In this document: positions 18,480 to 26,391 of the stretch, piece after piece
Layout: every line of letters begins with the position of its first letter
Position numbering within the stretch: the stretch's first letter is position 1
Assembly: GCF_015354245.1 (NCBI RefSeq)
Contig: NZ_JADKYZ010000004.1
Location: forward strand, 496,001-560,000
Source: Diaphorobacter caeni
Lineage (GTDB): Bacteria > Pseudomonadota > Gammaproteobacteria > Burkholderiales > Burkholderiaceae_C
Length of the DNA stretch: 64,000 nt
Reading direction: 5' to 3'
The notes under the pieces: generated by a model
What the model was told of the DNA's origin: nothing
The model's input: only the letters and a program-made list of their open reading frames with translations
Database searches by the model: none
Program-made: the position numbers and the translations under genes

Positions 18480-19280
18480 ATGACCTACGAGACGATCGAA
18501 GTCGAGAACCACGGCGCGGTGCGCCGCATCCTGCTGGCGCGCGAAGCGCAGCGCAACGCGCAGAGTCAGCAGATGCTCGACGAGCTGATGGCCGCGTTCG
18601 ACGAGGCGCGTGTGGACAACTCGGTGAATGTGGTGATCGTCGGCGGCAAGGGCGCGCATTTCTCGGCGGGCCACGACCTGAAGCAGGCGCAGGCCGAGCG
18701 CGCGAATTTCACCGTGGAGGAACGCTGGGCCTACGAGGAGCTGCGCTACTTCGACTACTCGCTCAAGATATGGGACTTCCCCAAGCCCACCATCGCGCAG
18801 GTGCAGGGCGCGTGCGTGGCCGGCGGCTTCATGATCGCCAACATGTGCGATCTGGTGATCGCGAGCGACTCCGCGTATTTCTCCGACCCGGTCGGCCACA
18901 CGCTGGGCGCCGCCGCGACCGAGGTGCTGATCCACCCCTGGGTGATGGGCGCGCGCAAGGCCAAGGAGATGCTGTTCACCGGCAGCAAGATCACCGCGCA
19001 GGAGGCCAAGGAGATCGGCATGGTCAACCGCGTGGTGGCGGATGCCGAACTCGGCGACGCCGCGCTCGCGATGGCGCAGCAGATCGCCAAGGCGCCGCCG
19101 TTCGGGCTCAGGCTCATCAAGCGCTCGATCAACCGTTCGCTCGACGCGCAGGGCCTGCGCACCGCGCTCGAGGCGCATTTCGACACGCACCAGCTCTCGC
19201 ATCTGAGCGAAGGCTTTCTGACCGCGCGCGATCGCGGTCTCGCCAACGCCATCCAGAAGAACCCAGAGAAGACGGCCTGA
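18480..19280 (+). CDS. Enoyl-CoA hydratase/isomerase family protein
   Basis: 266 residues of crotonase fold. GAHFSAGHDLKQ and GACVAGGFMIANMCDLVIAS supply the two oxyanion-hole segments and acyl-CoA pocket, and AKEIGMVNRVV marks the usual C-terminal part. The usual catalytic Glu around the FGxxE segment is not obvious (FSDPVGHTLGAAATEV), so hydration is not assured; an isomerase or other crotonase reaction is possible. Start 18480 has AAGGAG 6 bases upstream. First gene of a cluster running to 25041, four bases ahead of the synthetase gene, so translational coupling is likely. Confidence 0.85.
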   Translation: MTYETIEVENHGAVRRILLAREAQRNAQSQQMLDELMAAFDEARVDNSVNVVIVGGKGAHFSAGHDLKQAQAERANFTVEERWAYEELRYFDYSLKIWDFPKPTIAQVQGACVAGGFMIANMCDLVIASDSAYFSDPVGHTLGAAATEVLIHPWVMGARKAKEMLFTGSKITAQEAKEIGMVNRVVADAELGDAALAMAQQIAKAPPFGLRLIKRSINRSLDAQGLRTALEAHFDTHQLSHLSEGFLTARDRGLANAIQKNPEKTA

Positions 19281-19284
19281 AGAC

Positions 19285-21411
19285 ATGCTTTCCCCCGTGA
19301 AAAAAGCCACCCACCGCCTCGAGCCGCTGCTCAACCCCGCATCGATCGCCATCGTCGGCGCGAGCAACAATGCCGCGCGCATCGGCGGCATGCCCATCGC
19401 GCATCTGACCAAGTTCGGCTACCAGGGCGTGATCTATCCGATCAACCCCAAGTACGACGAAGTGTTCGGCCAGCGTTGCTACGCCGACATCGAATCGCTG
19501 CCCGAAGCGCCCGATCTCGTGGTGCTCGCGATTGCCGCCGCCGACGTGACCGCGATGCTCAGGCGCTGCCACGCCAAGGGCGCGCGCGCCGTGCTGGTCT
19601 ATGCGGCGGGCTTCGCCGAAGAAGGCGCCAAGGGCAAGCTGCTGCAGGACGATATGGAAGCGTTCGTCGCGACCACCGACATGGTCGTCGCGGGCCCCAA
19701 TCTCATGGGCTTTGCCAACTTGAACGGCCAGGTGCACACCAATTTCGCGTCGGTGTTCAACACCTCGCCCATGCAGCCGGGCAGCGGCACGGTCAGCCTG
19801 CTCACGCAAAGCGGCAACGTGTGCGCGGCGGTCTACGCGATTGCGCGTCGGCTGGGCGTGGAGTTCAGCCACTTCATCAACACCGGCAACGAAGCCTGCG
19901 TGGATCTCGCGCAGTATCTTGAATATCTCGCGCAGGACGACGGCACCGAAGTCTGCATGGGCTACATCGAGGAGCTGCGCGACGGCAAGCGCTTCATCGC
20001 GGCGGCCGAGGAATTCGCGCGGCGCGACAAGCTGCTGATTCTCTACAAGGCCGGCGAGACCGAGAAGGGCTCCGAGGCCGTGCGCTCGCACACCTCCGCG
20101 CTCGCGGGCGACCAGCAGATCTACAGCGCCGCGTTCAAGCAGCTCAACATCATCCAGAGCAACGACTTCGTGCAGATGGCGCAGCTCGCCAACCTCGCGC
20201 AGTACCGCCAACGCAGCGCCGGCAAGCGCGTGGCGATCATCACCATCTCGGGTGCGCTCGGCGCGATTCTGGCCGACAAGTTCATCCTGCAGGGGCTCGA
20301 AGTGCCGACGCTGCCCCAGGCGCTGCAGGACATGCTGCGCGCGGGCATTCCCGACTACGGCATGGTCAGCAATCCGGTCGACGTGACCGGCAACGTGGTC
20401 AACGATCCCGGCTTTGTGCGCACCGCGATGGAAGCGCTCGCGCAGAGCGACGCCATCGACGCGGTGGTGGTCTACGCGCCGGGCTACATGCTCGACCGCA
20501 TGGCTGACGACCTGTGCGCCGTGGCCGAAAAGTTCCCGCGCCTCTTCGTCGCCATCGACACCGGTGCGGCGCAAAAGCGCGAGCAGATGCGCAATGGCGG
20601 CGTGCCGGTGTTCGAGGACATTGGCGTGGCGATCTCCGCGCTCTCGCCCTTCCTGCTGTGGCAGGAGCGGCGCAAGCACAACCGCTGGCTCGACGTGCGC
20701 CAGCAGCCCGCGCCCGCGCGCACCGCTCTGCCCGCGCGCCTTGACGAATACAGCACCAAGCAGCTGCTGGTGCAGCACGGCATGCCCGCAGGCGCCGAGC
20801 GCGTCGCGACGACGGCCGACGAGGCCGCGCAGGCGGCGGACGCCATCGGCTATCCGGTGGTGCTCAAGGTGCTGTCGGCCGACATCGCGCACAAGACCGA
20901 GGCCGGTGGCGTGCGCCTGCGTCTGCAAAGCGCCGATGACGTGCGCAAGGCGTTCAACGAAGTGCTGGCCAGCGCAGCGCGATATGACCCCAAGGCCCGC
21001 ATCGATGGCGCGCTGATCTGCAGGATGGAATCGGGCGTGGCCGAGCTCATCGTCGGTGCGACGCGCGACCCCGTGTTCGGCATGACGCTCACCGTCGGCC
21101 TCGGCGGCGTGCTCACCGAACTCTACAAGGACGTGAGCCACCGCGTGCTGCCGGTCGACGAGGCCATGGCGCGCGAGATGCTCGGCGAGCTCAAGGCCTA
21201 TCCGCTGCTCACCGGCTACCGAGGCCGCGCGCTCGGCGATGTGGACGCCACCTGCGCCGCCATCGCCGCTTTCTCGCGCGCCGTGCTGGCGCTGCAGGAG
21301 CAGGCCGACGAGGTCGAGGTCAACCCGCTGCTCGTCAAGGAGCAGGGTCAGGGCGTGTGCATGCTCGACGCGCTGGTGCTGCCCGCTGCGCAAACCATTT
21401 CCAACCACTGA
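19285..21411 (+). CDS. Acetate-CoA ligase (NDP-forming)-type acyl-CoA synthetase
   Basis: 708 residues, the length of fused alpha-beta NDP-forming acyl-CoA synthetases. Order of domains: CoA-binding Rossmann domain (PASIAIVGASNNAARIGG, residue 17 on), succinyl-CoA-synthetase-like flavodoxin domain with LLTQSGNVCA and the SHTSALAGD signature that positions the phospho-His region, then an ATP-grasp domain (YPVVLKVLSADIAHKTEAGGVRL and GVAELIVGATRDPVFG). It would activate a carboxylic acid to its CoA thioester with ATP. Placed directly after the hydratase and before a Bug binding protein and two acyl-CoA dehydrogenases, it probably starts breakdown of an imported acid. Confidence 0.9.
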   Translation: MLSPVKKATHRLEPLLNPASIAIVGASNNAARIGGMPIAHLTKFGYQGVIYPINPKYDEVFGQRCYADIESLPEAPDLVVLAIAAADVTAMLRRCHAKGARAVLVYAAGFAEEGAKGKLLQDDMEAFVATTDMVVAGPNLMGFANLNGQVHTNFASVFNTSPMQPGSGTVSLLTQSGNVCAAVYAIARRLGVEFSHFINTGNEACVDLAQYLEYLAQDDGTEVCMGYIEELRDGKRFIAAAEEFARRDKLLILYKAGETEKGSEAVRSHTSALAGDQQIYSAAFKQLNIIQSNDFVQMAQLANLAQYRQRSAGKRVAIITISGALGAILADKFILQGLEVPTLPQALQDMLRAGIPDYGMVSNPVDVTGNVVNDPGFVRTAMEALAQSDAIDAVVVYAPGYMLDRMADDLCAVAEKFPRLFVAIDTGAAQKREQMRNGGVPVFEDIGVAISALSPFLLWQERRKHNRWLDVRQQPAPARTALPARLDEYSTKQLLVQHGMPAGAERVATTADEAAQAADAIGYPVVLKVLSADIAHKTEAGGVRLRLQSADDVRKAFNEVLASAARYDPKARIDGALICRMESGVAELIVGATRDPVFGMTLTVGLGGVLTELYKDVSHRVLPVDEAMAREMLGELKAYPLLTGYRGRALGDVDATCAAIAAFSRAVLALQEQADEVEVNPLLVKEQGQGVCMLDALVLPAAQTISNH

Positions 21412-21434
21412 AAACCAAGAGGAGACAACTCACC

Positions 21435-22409
21435 ATGTTCATCAAGAAAATCGCCGTCACCACGATCGCTGTCGCCGCCGCAGCACTGGGCGGTGCGTCC
21501 TTCGCCCAAGGCGGCTACCCGAGCAAGCCGATCACCATCGTCGTGCCCTTCTCGCCGGGCGGCGCGACCGACATCATGTCGCGCACGCTCGCCGAGCGTT
21601 TGAAGAACCGGCTTGGACAGCCCGTGATCGTCGAGAACAAGCCCGGCGCGGGCACCATGATCGCGTCGGAGCACGTGGCCAAGTCCGCGCCCGATGGCCA
21701 CACCGTGCTGCTCGCCGCGTCCTCGCTCGGCATTGCCCCCGCGCTCTACAGCAAGGTGAACTACGACCCGGTGAAGGACTTCGCACCGATCTCGCTCGTG
21801 GCATCCGTCGTGCACGTGCTGAGCGTGCACCCCAGCGTGCCAGCCAAGAACGTCGCCGAGATGGTGAGCTGGGTGAAGGCCAACCCGACCAAGGCCAACT
21901 ACGGCTCGGTCGGCGCGGGTACCTCGACGCACCTTGAGTCCGAACTCTTCAACACCATGGCCGGCGTGAAGATGGAGCACGTGCCCTACAAGGGCAGCGC
22001 CCCCGCCCTGCTCGATCTGGTGAGCGGCAACATCAACGTGATGTTCGACGCGTACGCATCGTCCAAGCCCTTCATCAACGACAACAAGATCCGCCTGCTC
22101 GCAGTGACGACGGCCAAGCGCTCCAAGCTGCTGCCCAACGTGCCGACCGTCGCCGAATCCGGCCTGCCCGGCTATGAAGCCATGCCCTGGCTCGGCTTCG
22201 TCGCCCCCGCAGGCACGCCCGCGCCGGTCGTGAACAAGTTCCACACCGAACTCATGGAAGTCCTCAAGGAGCCCGCAGTGCAGGAGAAATTCCAGTCCCT
22301 CGGCCTCGAAATCATCGGCAACACCCCCGCCGAGTTTTCCGACTTCATCAAGAAGGACATCGTGAAATGGGCCAAGGTGGTGAAGGATTCCGGCGCAAAG
22401 GCGGACTGA
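21435..22409 (+). CDS. Bug-family (tripartite tricarboxylate) solute-binding protein
   Basis: 324 residues with signal peptide (AAAALGGASFA, cleavage near 24). The mature protein shows YPSKPITIVVPFSPGGATDI and ENKPGAGTMIASEHVAKSAPDGHT, the Bug ligand-binding loops, then the AKANPTKANYGSVGAGTSTHL block. Such proteins bind carboxylates or other small acids in the periplasm and deliver them to TctAB-type membrane components; no membrane subunit is nearby, as usual for orphan Bug proteins in this group. Start 21435, with GGAG 11 bases before. It probably captures the substrate of the surrounding acyl-CoA cluster. Confidence 0.9.
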   Translation: MFIKKIAVTTIAVAAAALGGASFAQGGYPSKPITIVVPFSPGGATDIMSRTLAERLKNRLGQPVIVENKPGAGTMIASEHVAKSAPDGHTVLLAASSLGIAPALYSKVNYDPVKDFAPISLVASVVHVLSVHPSVPAKNVAEMVSWVKANPTKANYGSVGAGTSTHLESELFNTMAGVKMEHVPYKGSAPALLDLVSGNINVMFDAYASSKPFINDNKIRLLAVTTAKRSKLLPNVPTVAESGLPGYEAMPWLGFVAPAGTPAPVVNKFHTELMEVLKEPAVQEKFQSLGLEIIGNTPAEFSDFIKKDIVKWAKVVKDSGAKAD

Positions 22410-22770
22410 TCTGCGCCAGCGGGAGATGTCGTCAAGCAGGCAAGAAAAGCAACCTGCTCGGAGCATCAACGCCCCACCCCTGTTGCGCCAGAAGGCGCAA
22501 CAGCCCTCTTCAAAACTGACTCACCGCGGTTGTCCGAACGGCGCGATCGAAGATCGCAAAGTGAGTTCTGCGGTGGGTCTTCCAAGCGCCAAGCGCATTT
22601 TTGATTACTTTTTGGGCAAGACCAAAAAGTGATTGCCCCGCCGGGGGCAGTCCCGGCCTCCGCAATCAAACGCGCAGCTGTAGCAAGTAGACCCAAGAGC
22701 GAAGCCCCTCACCCACCCTCTCCCGCAAACGGCGAGGAAGTGATCCCAGAGACAGAGAAAGAACAGCACC
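22410..22770. repeat. Intergenic region with dispersed repeat, copy 1
   Basis: The gap between the Bug gene and the first acyl-CoA dehydrogenase gene contains, at about 22504-22655 on the plus strand, an element matching the reverse complement of 35680-35825. Shared blocks in the same order include CGCGGTTGTCCGAACGG, GTGAGTTCTGC, TTACTTTTTG and CAAAAAGTGA, followed by a GCCGGG-rich end. It is non-coding. A 9-bp hairpin, TGTTGCGCC / GGCGCAACA, lies just before it at about 22482-22504. No gene was seen; the insertion splits an otherwise compact cluster. Confidence 0.65.
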
Positions 22771-23964
22771 ATGCAAGTGGGCTACTCCCCAGAAGACGAA
22801 GCATTCCGCATCACGGTGCGCACCTGGTTCGAAACCGAATTCCCCCGCTTCAAGGCCGCCTGGCCCACCGACCCCGACCCCAACGATTTTCAATGGCGCC
22901 GCGCATGGGAAGACCATGTCTGCCGCGCAGGCTGGTCCGGCCTCGGCTGGCCCGAGGCGCTCGGCGGCAAGAACTGGCCGCTCACGCGCCAGGCGATCTT
23001 CCATGAGGAGCAGGCGCGCATCGGCGCACCGTTGGGCGTGAACATCATCGGCCACGGCATTCTTGCGCCCACGCTGATCCACTTCGCGAACGACGCGCAG
23101 AAGGCGCGCTTTCTGCCGGGCATCCTCTCGAACCAGGACATCTGGTGCCAGGGTTATTCCGAGCCCGGCGCTGGCTCCGATCTCGCATCGCTTTCCACGC
23201 GCGCCGAGCGCAAGGATGACCACTACCTGCTGAACGGCCACAAGGTATGGACCTCGTTCGCGCACATCGCGGACTATTGCTTCGTGCTCGCGCGCACCGA
23301 CGCCGCAGCGCAGCGCCACAAGGGCATCAGCTTTCTGCTCGTCGACATGAAAATGCCGGGCGTGCGCGTCGAGCCCATCCGCCAGATCACCGGCGAGTCG
23401 GATTTCAACGAGGTCTTCTTTGAAGACGTGAAGGTGCCGCTCGATGCCCTCGTCGGCGAAGAAAACGGCGGCTGGCGCCTCGCCATGGCCGCCGCGAGCT
23501 TCGAGCGCGGCACGTATTTCATTCCGCGCCAGGTGCGTTTCGCGCAGGAGGTCACGGCGCTCAAGCAGCTTGCCGCTTCCGTCGTCGATGAAGACACGGG
23601 CGAGTCGAAACTGAGCGACCCGCATCTGCGCCGCGAGATCGCGCGCCTCGCGGTGGACAGCCATGTGCTCAAGCTCAAGACCTTTCGCGCGCTCACCAAC
23701 GCGCTGCGCGGCGGCCCGCCGGGGCCGGAGGGCTCGGCCACCAAGCTGCACTGGAGCGAATCGCACCAGAAGCTCATGGTGCTGGCCAACGAGGTGCTGG
23801 GCGAGCGTGCGCTCGTCGGCGCCGAGGCCCTCGAGCGCGACCGGGAGGCCTCGCTGTGGACGCGCGACTACCTGTGGACGCGCGCCGAGACGATCCTGGC
23901 GGGCACTTCCGAGGTGCAACGCAACATCCTCGCCGAGCAGATGCTCCAGCTGCCCAAGGGCTGA
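22771..23964 (+). CDS. Acyl-CoA dehydrogenase family protein, larger partner
   Basis: 397 residues. N-terminal helical domain, then QGYSEPGAGSDLASL and LNGHKVWTSFAHIADYCFVLARTD (FAD/substrate loops), and a C-terminal domain ending RAETILAGTSEVQRNILAEQML. In most short-chain acyl-CoA dehydrogenases the residue before GTSE is the catalytic Glu; here it is Ala. The next gene encodes a shorter dehydrogenase-like protein, a pairing known from heteromeric alpha2beta2 acyl-CoA dehydrogenases of mycobacterial steroid catabolism. This protein probably forms such a complex, dehydrogenating an acyl-CoA made by the synthetase of the cluster. Confidence 0.85.
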   Translation: MQVGYSPEDEAFRITVRTWFETEFPRFKAAWPTDPDPNDFQWRRAWEDHVCRAGWSGLGWPEALGGKNWPLTRQAIFHEEQARIGAPLGVNIIGHGILAPTLIHFANDAQKARFLPGILSNQDIWCQGYSEPGAGSDLASLSTRAERKDDHYLLNGHKVWTSFAHIADYCFVLARTDAAAQRHKGISFLLVDMKMPGVRVEPIRQITGESDFNEVFFEDVKVPLDALVGEENGGWRLAMAAASFERGTYFIPRQVRFAQEVTALKQLAASVVDEDTGESKLSDPHLRREIARLAVDSHVLKLKTFRALTNALRGGPPGPEGSATKLHWSESHQKLMVLANEVLGERALVGAEALERDREASLWTRDYLWTRAETILAGTSEVQRNILAEQMLQLPKG

Positions 23965-24000
23965 GCGAGCAACGGAAAAGAAAACGGAAACCGAAACACC

Positions 24001-25041
24001 ATGGATTTCGCACTCAATGACGAGCAGCAGATGCTGCTGGAATCGGCGCAGCGCTTCTTCGCCGACAACCACCCGCTGGCGCGTGCGCGCAAGGCGCTGC
24101 CGTTTTCGGACGCCGCGCAGCAGAAGCTCTGGGCCGACATGGCGGACATGGGCTGGATGTCCCTGCTCGCGCCCGAAGCGATGGACGGACTGGGGCTGGG
24201 CCTCACCGACGCCTACCTCGTGGCGGAGTCCGCAGGCGGCCAGTTGCTGAATGCGCCCTGGGCGAGCAGCGCGGTGCTGCTGCCCCTCCTGCTCAAGGCC
24301 GACGAAAAAAACGCGCCAGAGGTCCTCAAATCGCTTCTGAGCGGCATTCTTGCCGGTGAGCGAGCGGCACACTGTGTGGACGCGGCCGACCGGATCTGGG
24401 ATTTCTCATCGCAATGCACCGACGTCGTGGTGATCGACGGATTGAATTTCCCGTCGCAGCCGCTGCGCATCGCCATCCGCCCCGCCGTGGCCGATGCGCA
24501 ATCCGCGACCGGACTGGACCCCACCGTGCGCCAATGCCCAGGCCTTGCGCAGGGTGCCTCGTTGGACTGGCTGAACATGGACCACATCGGGGTCGACCAG
24601 CGCGCCCACGCCCGCAGCGCATGGCGGCTCATGCAGTGCGCCGAGCTCATCGGCGTCGCGCAGGCCGCATTGAAGCTCGGTGCCGCCTACGCGGCCGAGC
24701 GCGTGCAGTTCGGCAAACCCATCGGCAGCTACCAGGCCATCAAACACCAGCTCGCCAACGCATGGATGGCGGTGGACAACGCGCGCCTCGCGGCGCTCTA
24801 CGCCAGCGCCGCGCTCGACGGTCAGTTGCCCGACGCGCCTTTCGCCTGCGCAGCCGCCGAATGGACGGCCATCGACGGCGCGCTGAACACCACGCGCACG
24901 GTGATTCAGGTCCACGGCGGAATGGGCTTCACGTGGGAGCACGACGCGCATCTGTACCTCAAGCGCGCGCAGCGACTGGCGGCGCGGCTCGGCGGGGCGT
25001 CCAAGGCGCTGACGGCCGTGGAGGAGCTGGCGCTCGCGTGA
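24001..25041 (+). CDS. Acyl-CoA dehydrogenase family protein, shorter partner
   Basis: 346 residues, starting MDFALNDEQQMLLESAQRFF, a typical N-terminal helix. The middle flavin-binding beta domain is reduced, while the C-terminal part is preserved: ERVQFGKPIGSYQAIKHQLANAW and QVHGGMGFTWEHDAHLYLKRA. It starts 36 bp after the larger dehydrogenase gene. This fits the second subunit of a heteromeric acyl-CoA dehydrogenase; a stand-alone enzyme is less likely because of the shortened middle. Last gene of the IclR-linked cluster. Confidence 0.8.
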   Translation: MDFALNDEQQMLLESAQRFFADNHPLARARKALPFSDAAQQKLWADMADMGWMSLLAPEAMDGLGLGLTDAYLVAESAGGQLLNAPWASSAVLLPLLLKADEKNAPEVLKSLLSGILAGERAAHCVDAADRIWDFSSQCTDVVVIDGLNFPSQPLRIAIRPAVADAQSATGLDPTVRQCPGLAQGASLDWLNMDHIGVDQRAHARSAWRLMQCAELIGVAQAALKLGAAYAAERVQFGKPIGSYQAIKHQLANAWMAVDNARLAALYASAALDGQLPDAPFACAAAEWTAIDGALNTTRTVIQVHGGMGFTWEHDAHLYLKRAQRLAARLGGASKALTAVEELALA

Positions 25042-25082
25042 TGTCGGGGAGGGGCACGGGCGCGTCGTACACTGCCGCTTCA

Positions 25083-25982
25083 ATGAGCTCCGCTGTCGTA
25101 CCCCCCTCCTCGTCGCCGTCTACGTCTCCGTCCTCGCTGTCCTTCCTCGGGCAGATCCGGCAGTTGATGGAAACCTTGCCTCCGTCCGAGCGGCGTCTGG
25201 GCGAGTTCATTCTGGATTTTCCGGGCGACATGGCGAGCTACAACGCCTCGGAACTGGCGGAGCTGGTCGGCGTGTCCAACGCCACGGTCACGCGCTTCAC
25301 GCGGCGGCTCGGTTATGCAAGTTACGAGGAGGCGCGCCGCCATGCGCGCGAGGAGCGCTCGCGCGGATCGCCGCTGTTCGTGGCGCGGCCGGAAGCGGGC
25401 GGTGACGCCGGTGCCGGAGGTTTCGTCGCCGAGCACATCCAGCAGGCCTGCGAGAACATGGCCGCCACGTTCGCGCAGATCGACGAAGCCATGATCGACG
25501 ATATCGCGAGTGCCATCTGCGGCGCGCGCAGCGTGATGTTTCTTGGCTACCGCAACAACCGGAACTTCGCGGCGTATCTGCGCTGGCAGCTGGCGCAGTT
25601 GCTGCCGGGAACGCAGGTGATACCGGGCGCGGGCGAAACACTGGCGGAGTACGCGGTGGACATGGGCGAGAAGACCGTGCTGGTCGTGTTCGCACTGCGC
25701 CGCAGCCTGCCGATCACCGCACGGTTCGCCGCCAGCGCCGCGCGGGCGGGTGCTCAGGTGGTCTATGTGACCGACCAGCTCTCCGGCACGGCCAATGTGC
25801 CCGCGCGCTGGGTGCTGCGCTGTCACAGCGCGGCGCCGGGGCCGCTGGACAACCACGTGGCGGTGATCATGCTCTGCGATCTGATCGCCACGCGGGTCAT
25901 GCGGCGCGCAGGCGCAGCCGGGCGACGCAGACTCACCACCGTCGAAGCCGAACACGACGTTCTTTCCGAACTGAAGCGTTAG
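25083..25982 (+). CDS. MurR/RpiR-family transcriptional regulator
   Basis: 299 residues. After a Ser/Pro-rich N-terminus comes the RpiR helix-turn-helix (ASELAELVGVSNATVTRFTRRLGYASYEEAR, residues 55-90), then a SIS domain (AICGARSVMFLGYRNNRNFAAYL; KTVLVVFALRRSLPITARFA) which usually binds phosphosugars or related ligands. The SIS domain here may sense another small molecule. The start is ATG 25083, 42 bp after the dehydrogenase gene. The downstream transporter, racemase-like and porin genes read the same way and are the likely targets. Confidence 0.8.
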   Translation: MSSAVVPPSSSPSTSPSSLSFLGQIRQLMETLPPSERRLGEFILDFPGDMASYNASELAELVGVSNATVTRFTRRLGYASYEEARRHAREERSRGSPLFVARPEAGGDAGAGGFVAEHIQQACENMAATFAQIDEAMIDDIASAICGARSVMFLGYRNNRNFAAYLRWQLAQLLPGTQVIPGAGETLAEYAVDMGEKTVLVVFALRRSLPITARFAASAARAGAQVVYVTDQLSGTANVPARWVLRCHSAAPGPLDNHVAVIMLCDLIATRVMRRAGAAGRRRLTTVEAEHDVLSELKR

Positions 25983-26391
25983 AGCGTATTGACGATCTCC
26001 ACACGGTCTTGGCTCTTTTGGGGCTTGAATCGTGGGTCGTTCTGGGACGGCTATACAGCCCCTCATGCTGCGTTGTCCAAGCCTTGCCATACCGAAGTGA
26101 TATCTCCGGCCTCACGCGTTGCCCGAGCGGCTGCCTTGCCGTTGGAGTGGTGGATTCGGGCGCCCGCTTTGCTTCGCGGGTTCGCTGTTTGAAGTTTGGA
26201 AACGGTATCTGGGGAAATCCCTGTCGACGGTTGTTCGCGGGTGAAGGAAAATTGATTTTCAGATATCGAATGGCATGAAAACTGCTTTTCCTGAACTGGG
26301 GCGTATTCCACGCCCCAAGTCAGGGCAGATCATCGTCAGAGCGTTCGCCCTCTTTCACAACTTCCACAATCCATTTGCAGGGAGCAAGAGC
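25983..26391. other. Intergenic region upstream of the MFS gene
   Basis: 409 bp without a convincing gene. It starts with GCGTATTGACGATCTC (25984-25999), a near copy of a 16-mer found after two other genes in the window. A hairpin GGGGCGT (26298-26304) / ACGCCCC (26310-26316) lies in the leader of the MFS gene. An 89-codon frame at 26009-26278 has no recognisable protein features. The region is less G+C-rich than its flanks. Confidence 0.4.

Noticed and set aside
19129-21408. A 759-codon frame opposite the acyl-CoA synthetase gene
   Set aside because: No domain pattern; the plus strand shows all three synthetase domains.
26009-26278. An 89-codon frame as a small gene
   Set aside because: No ribosome site, no conserved pattern and a composition unlike neighbouring genes; listed as intergenic.
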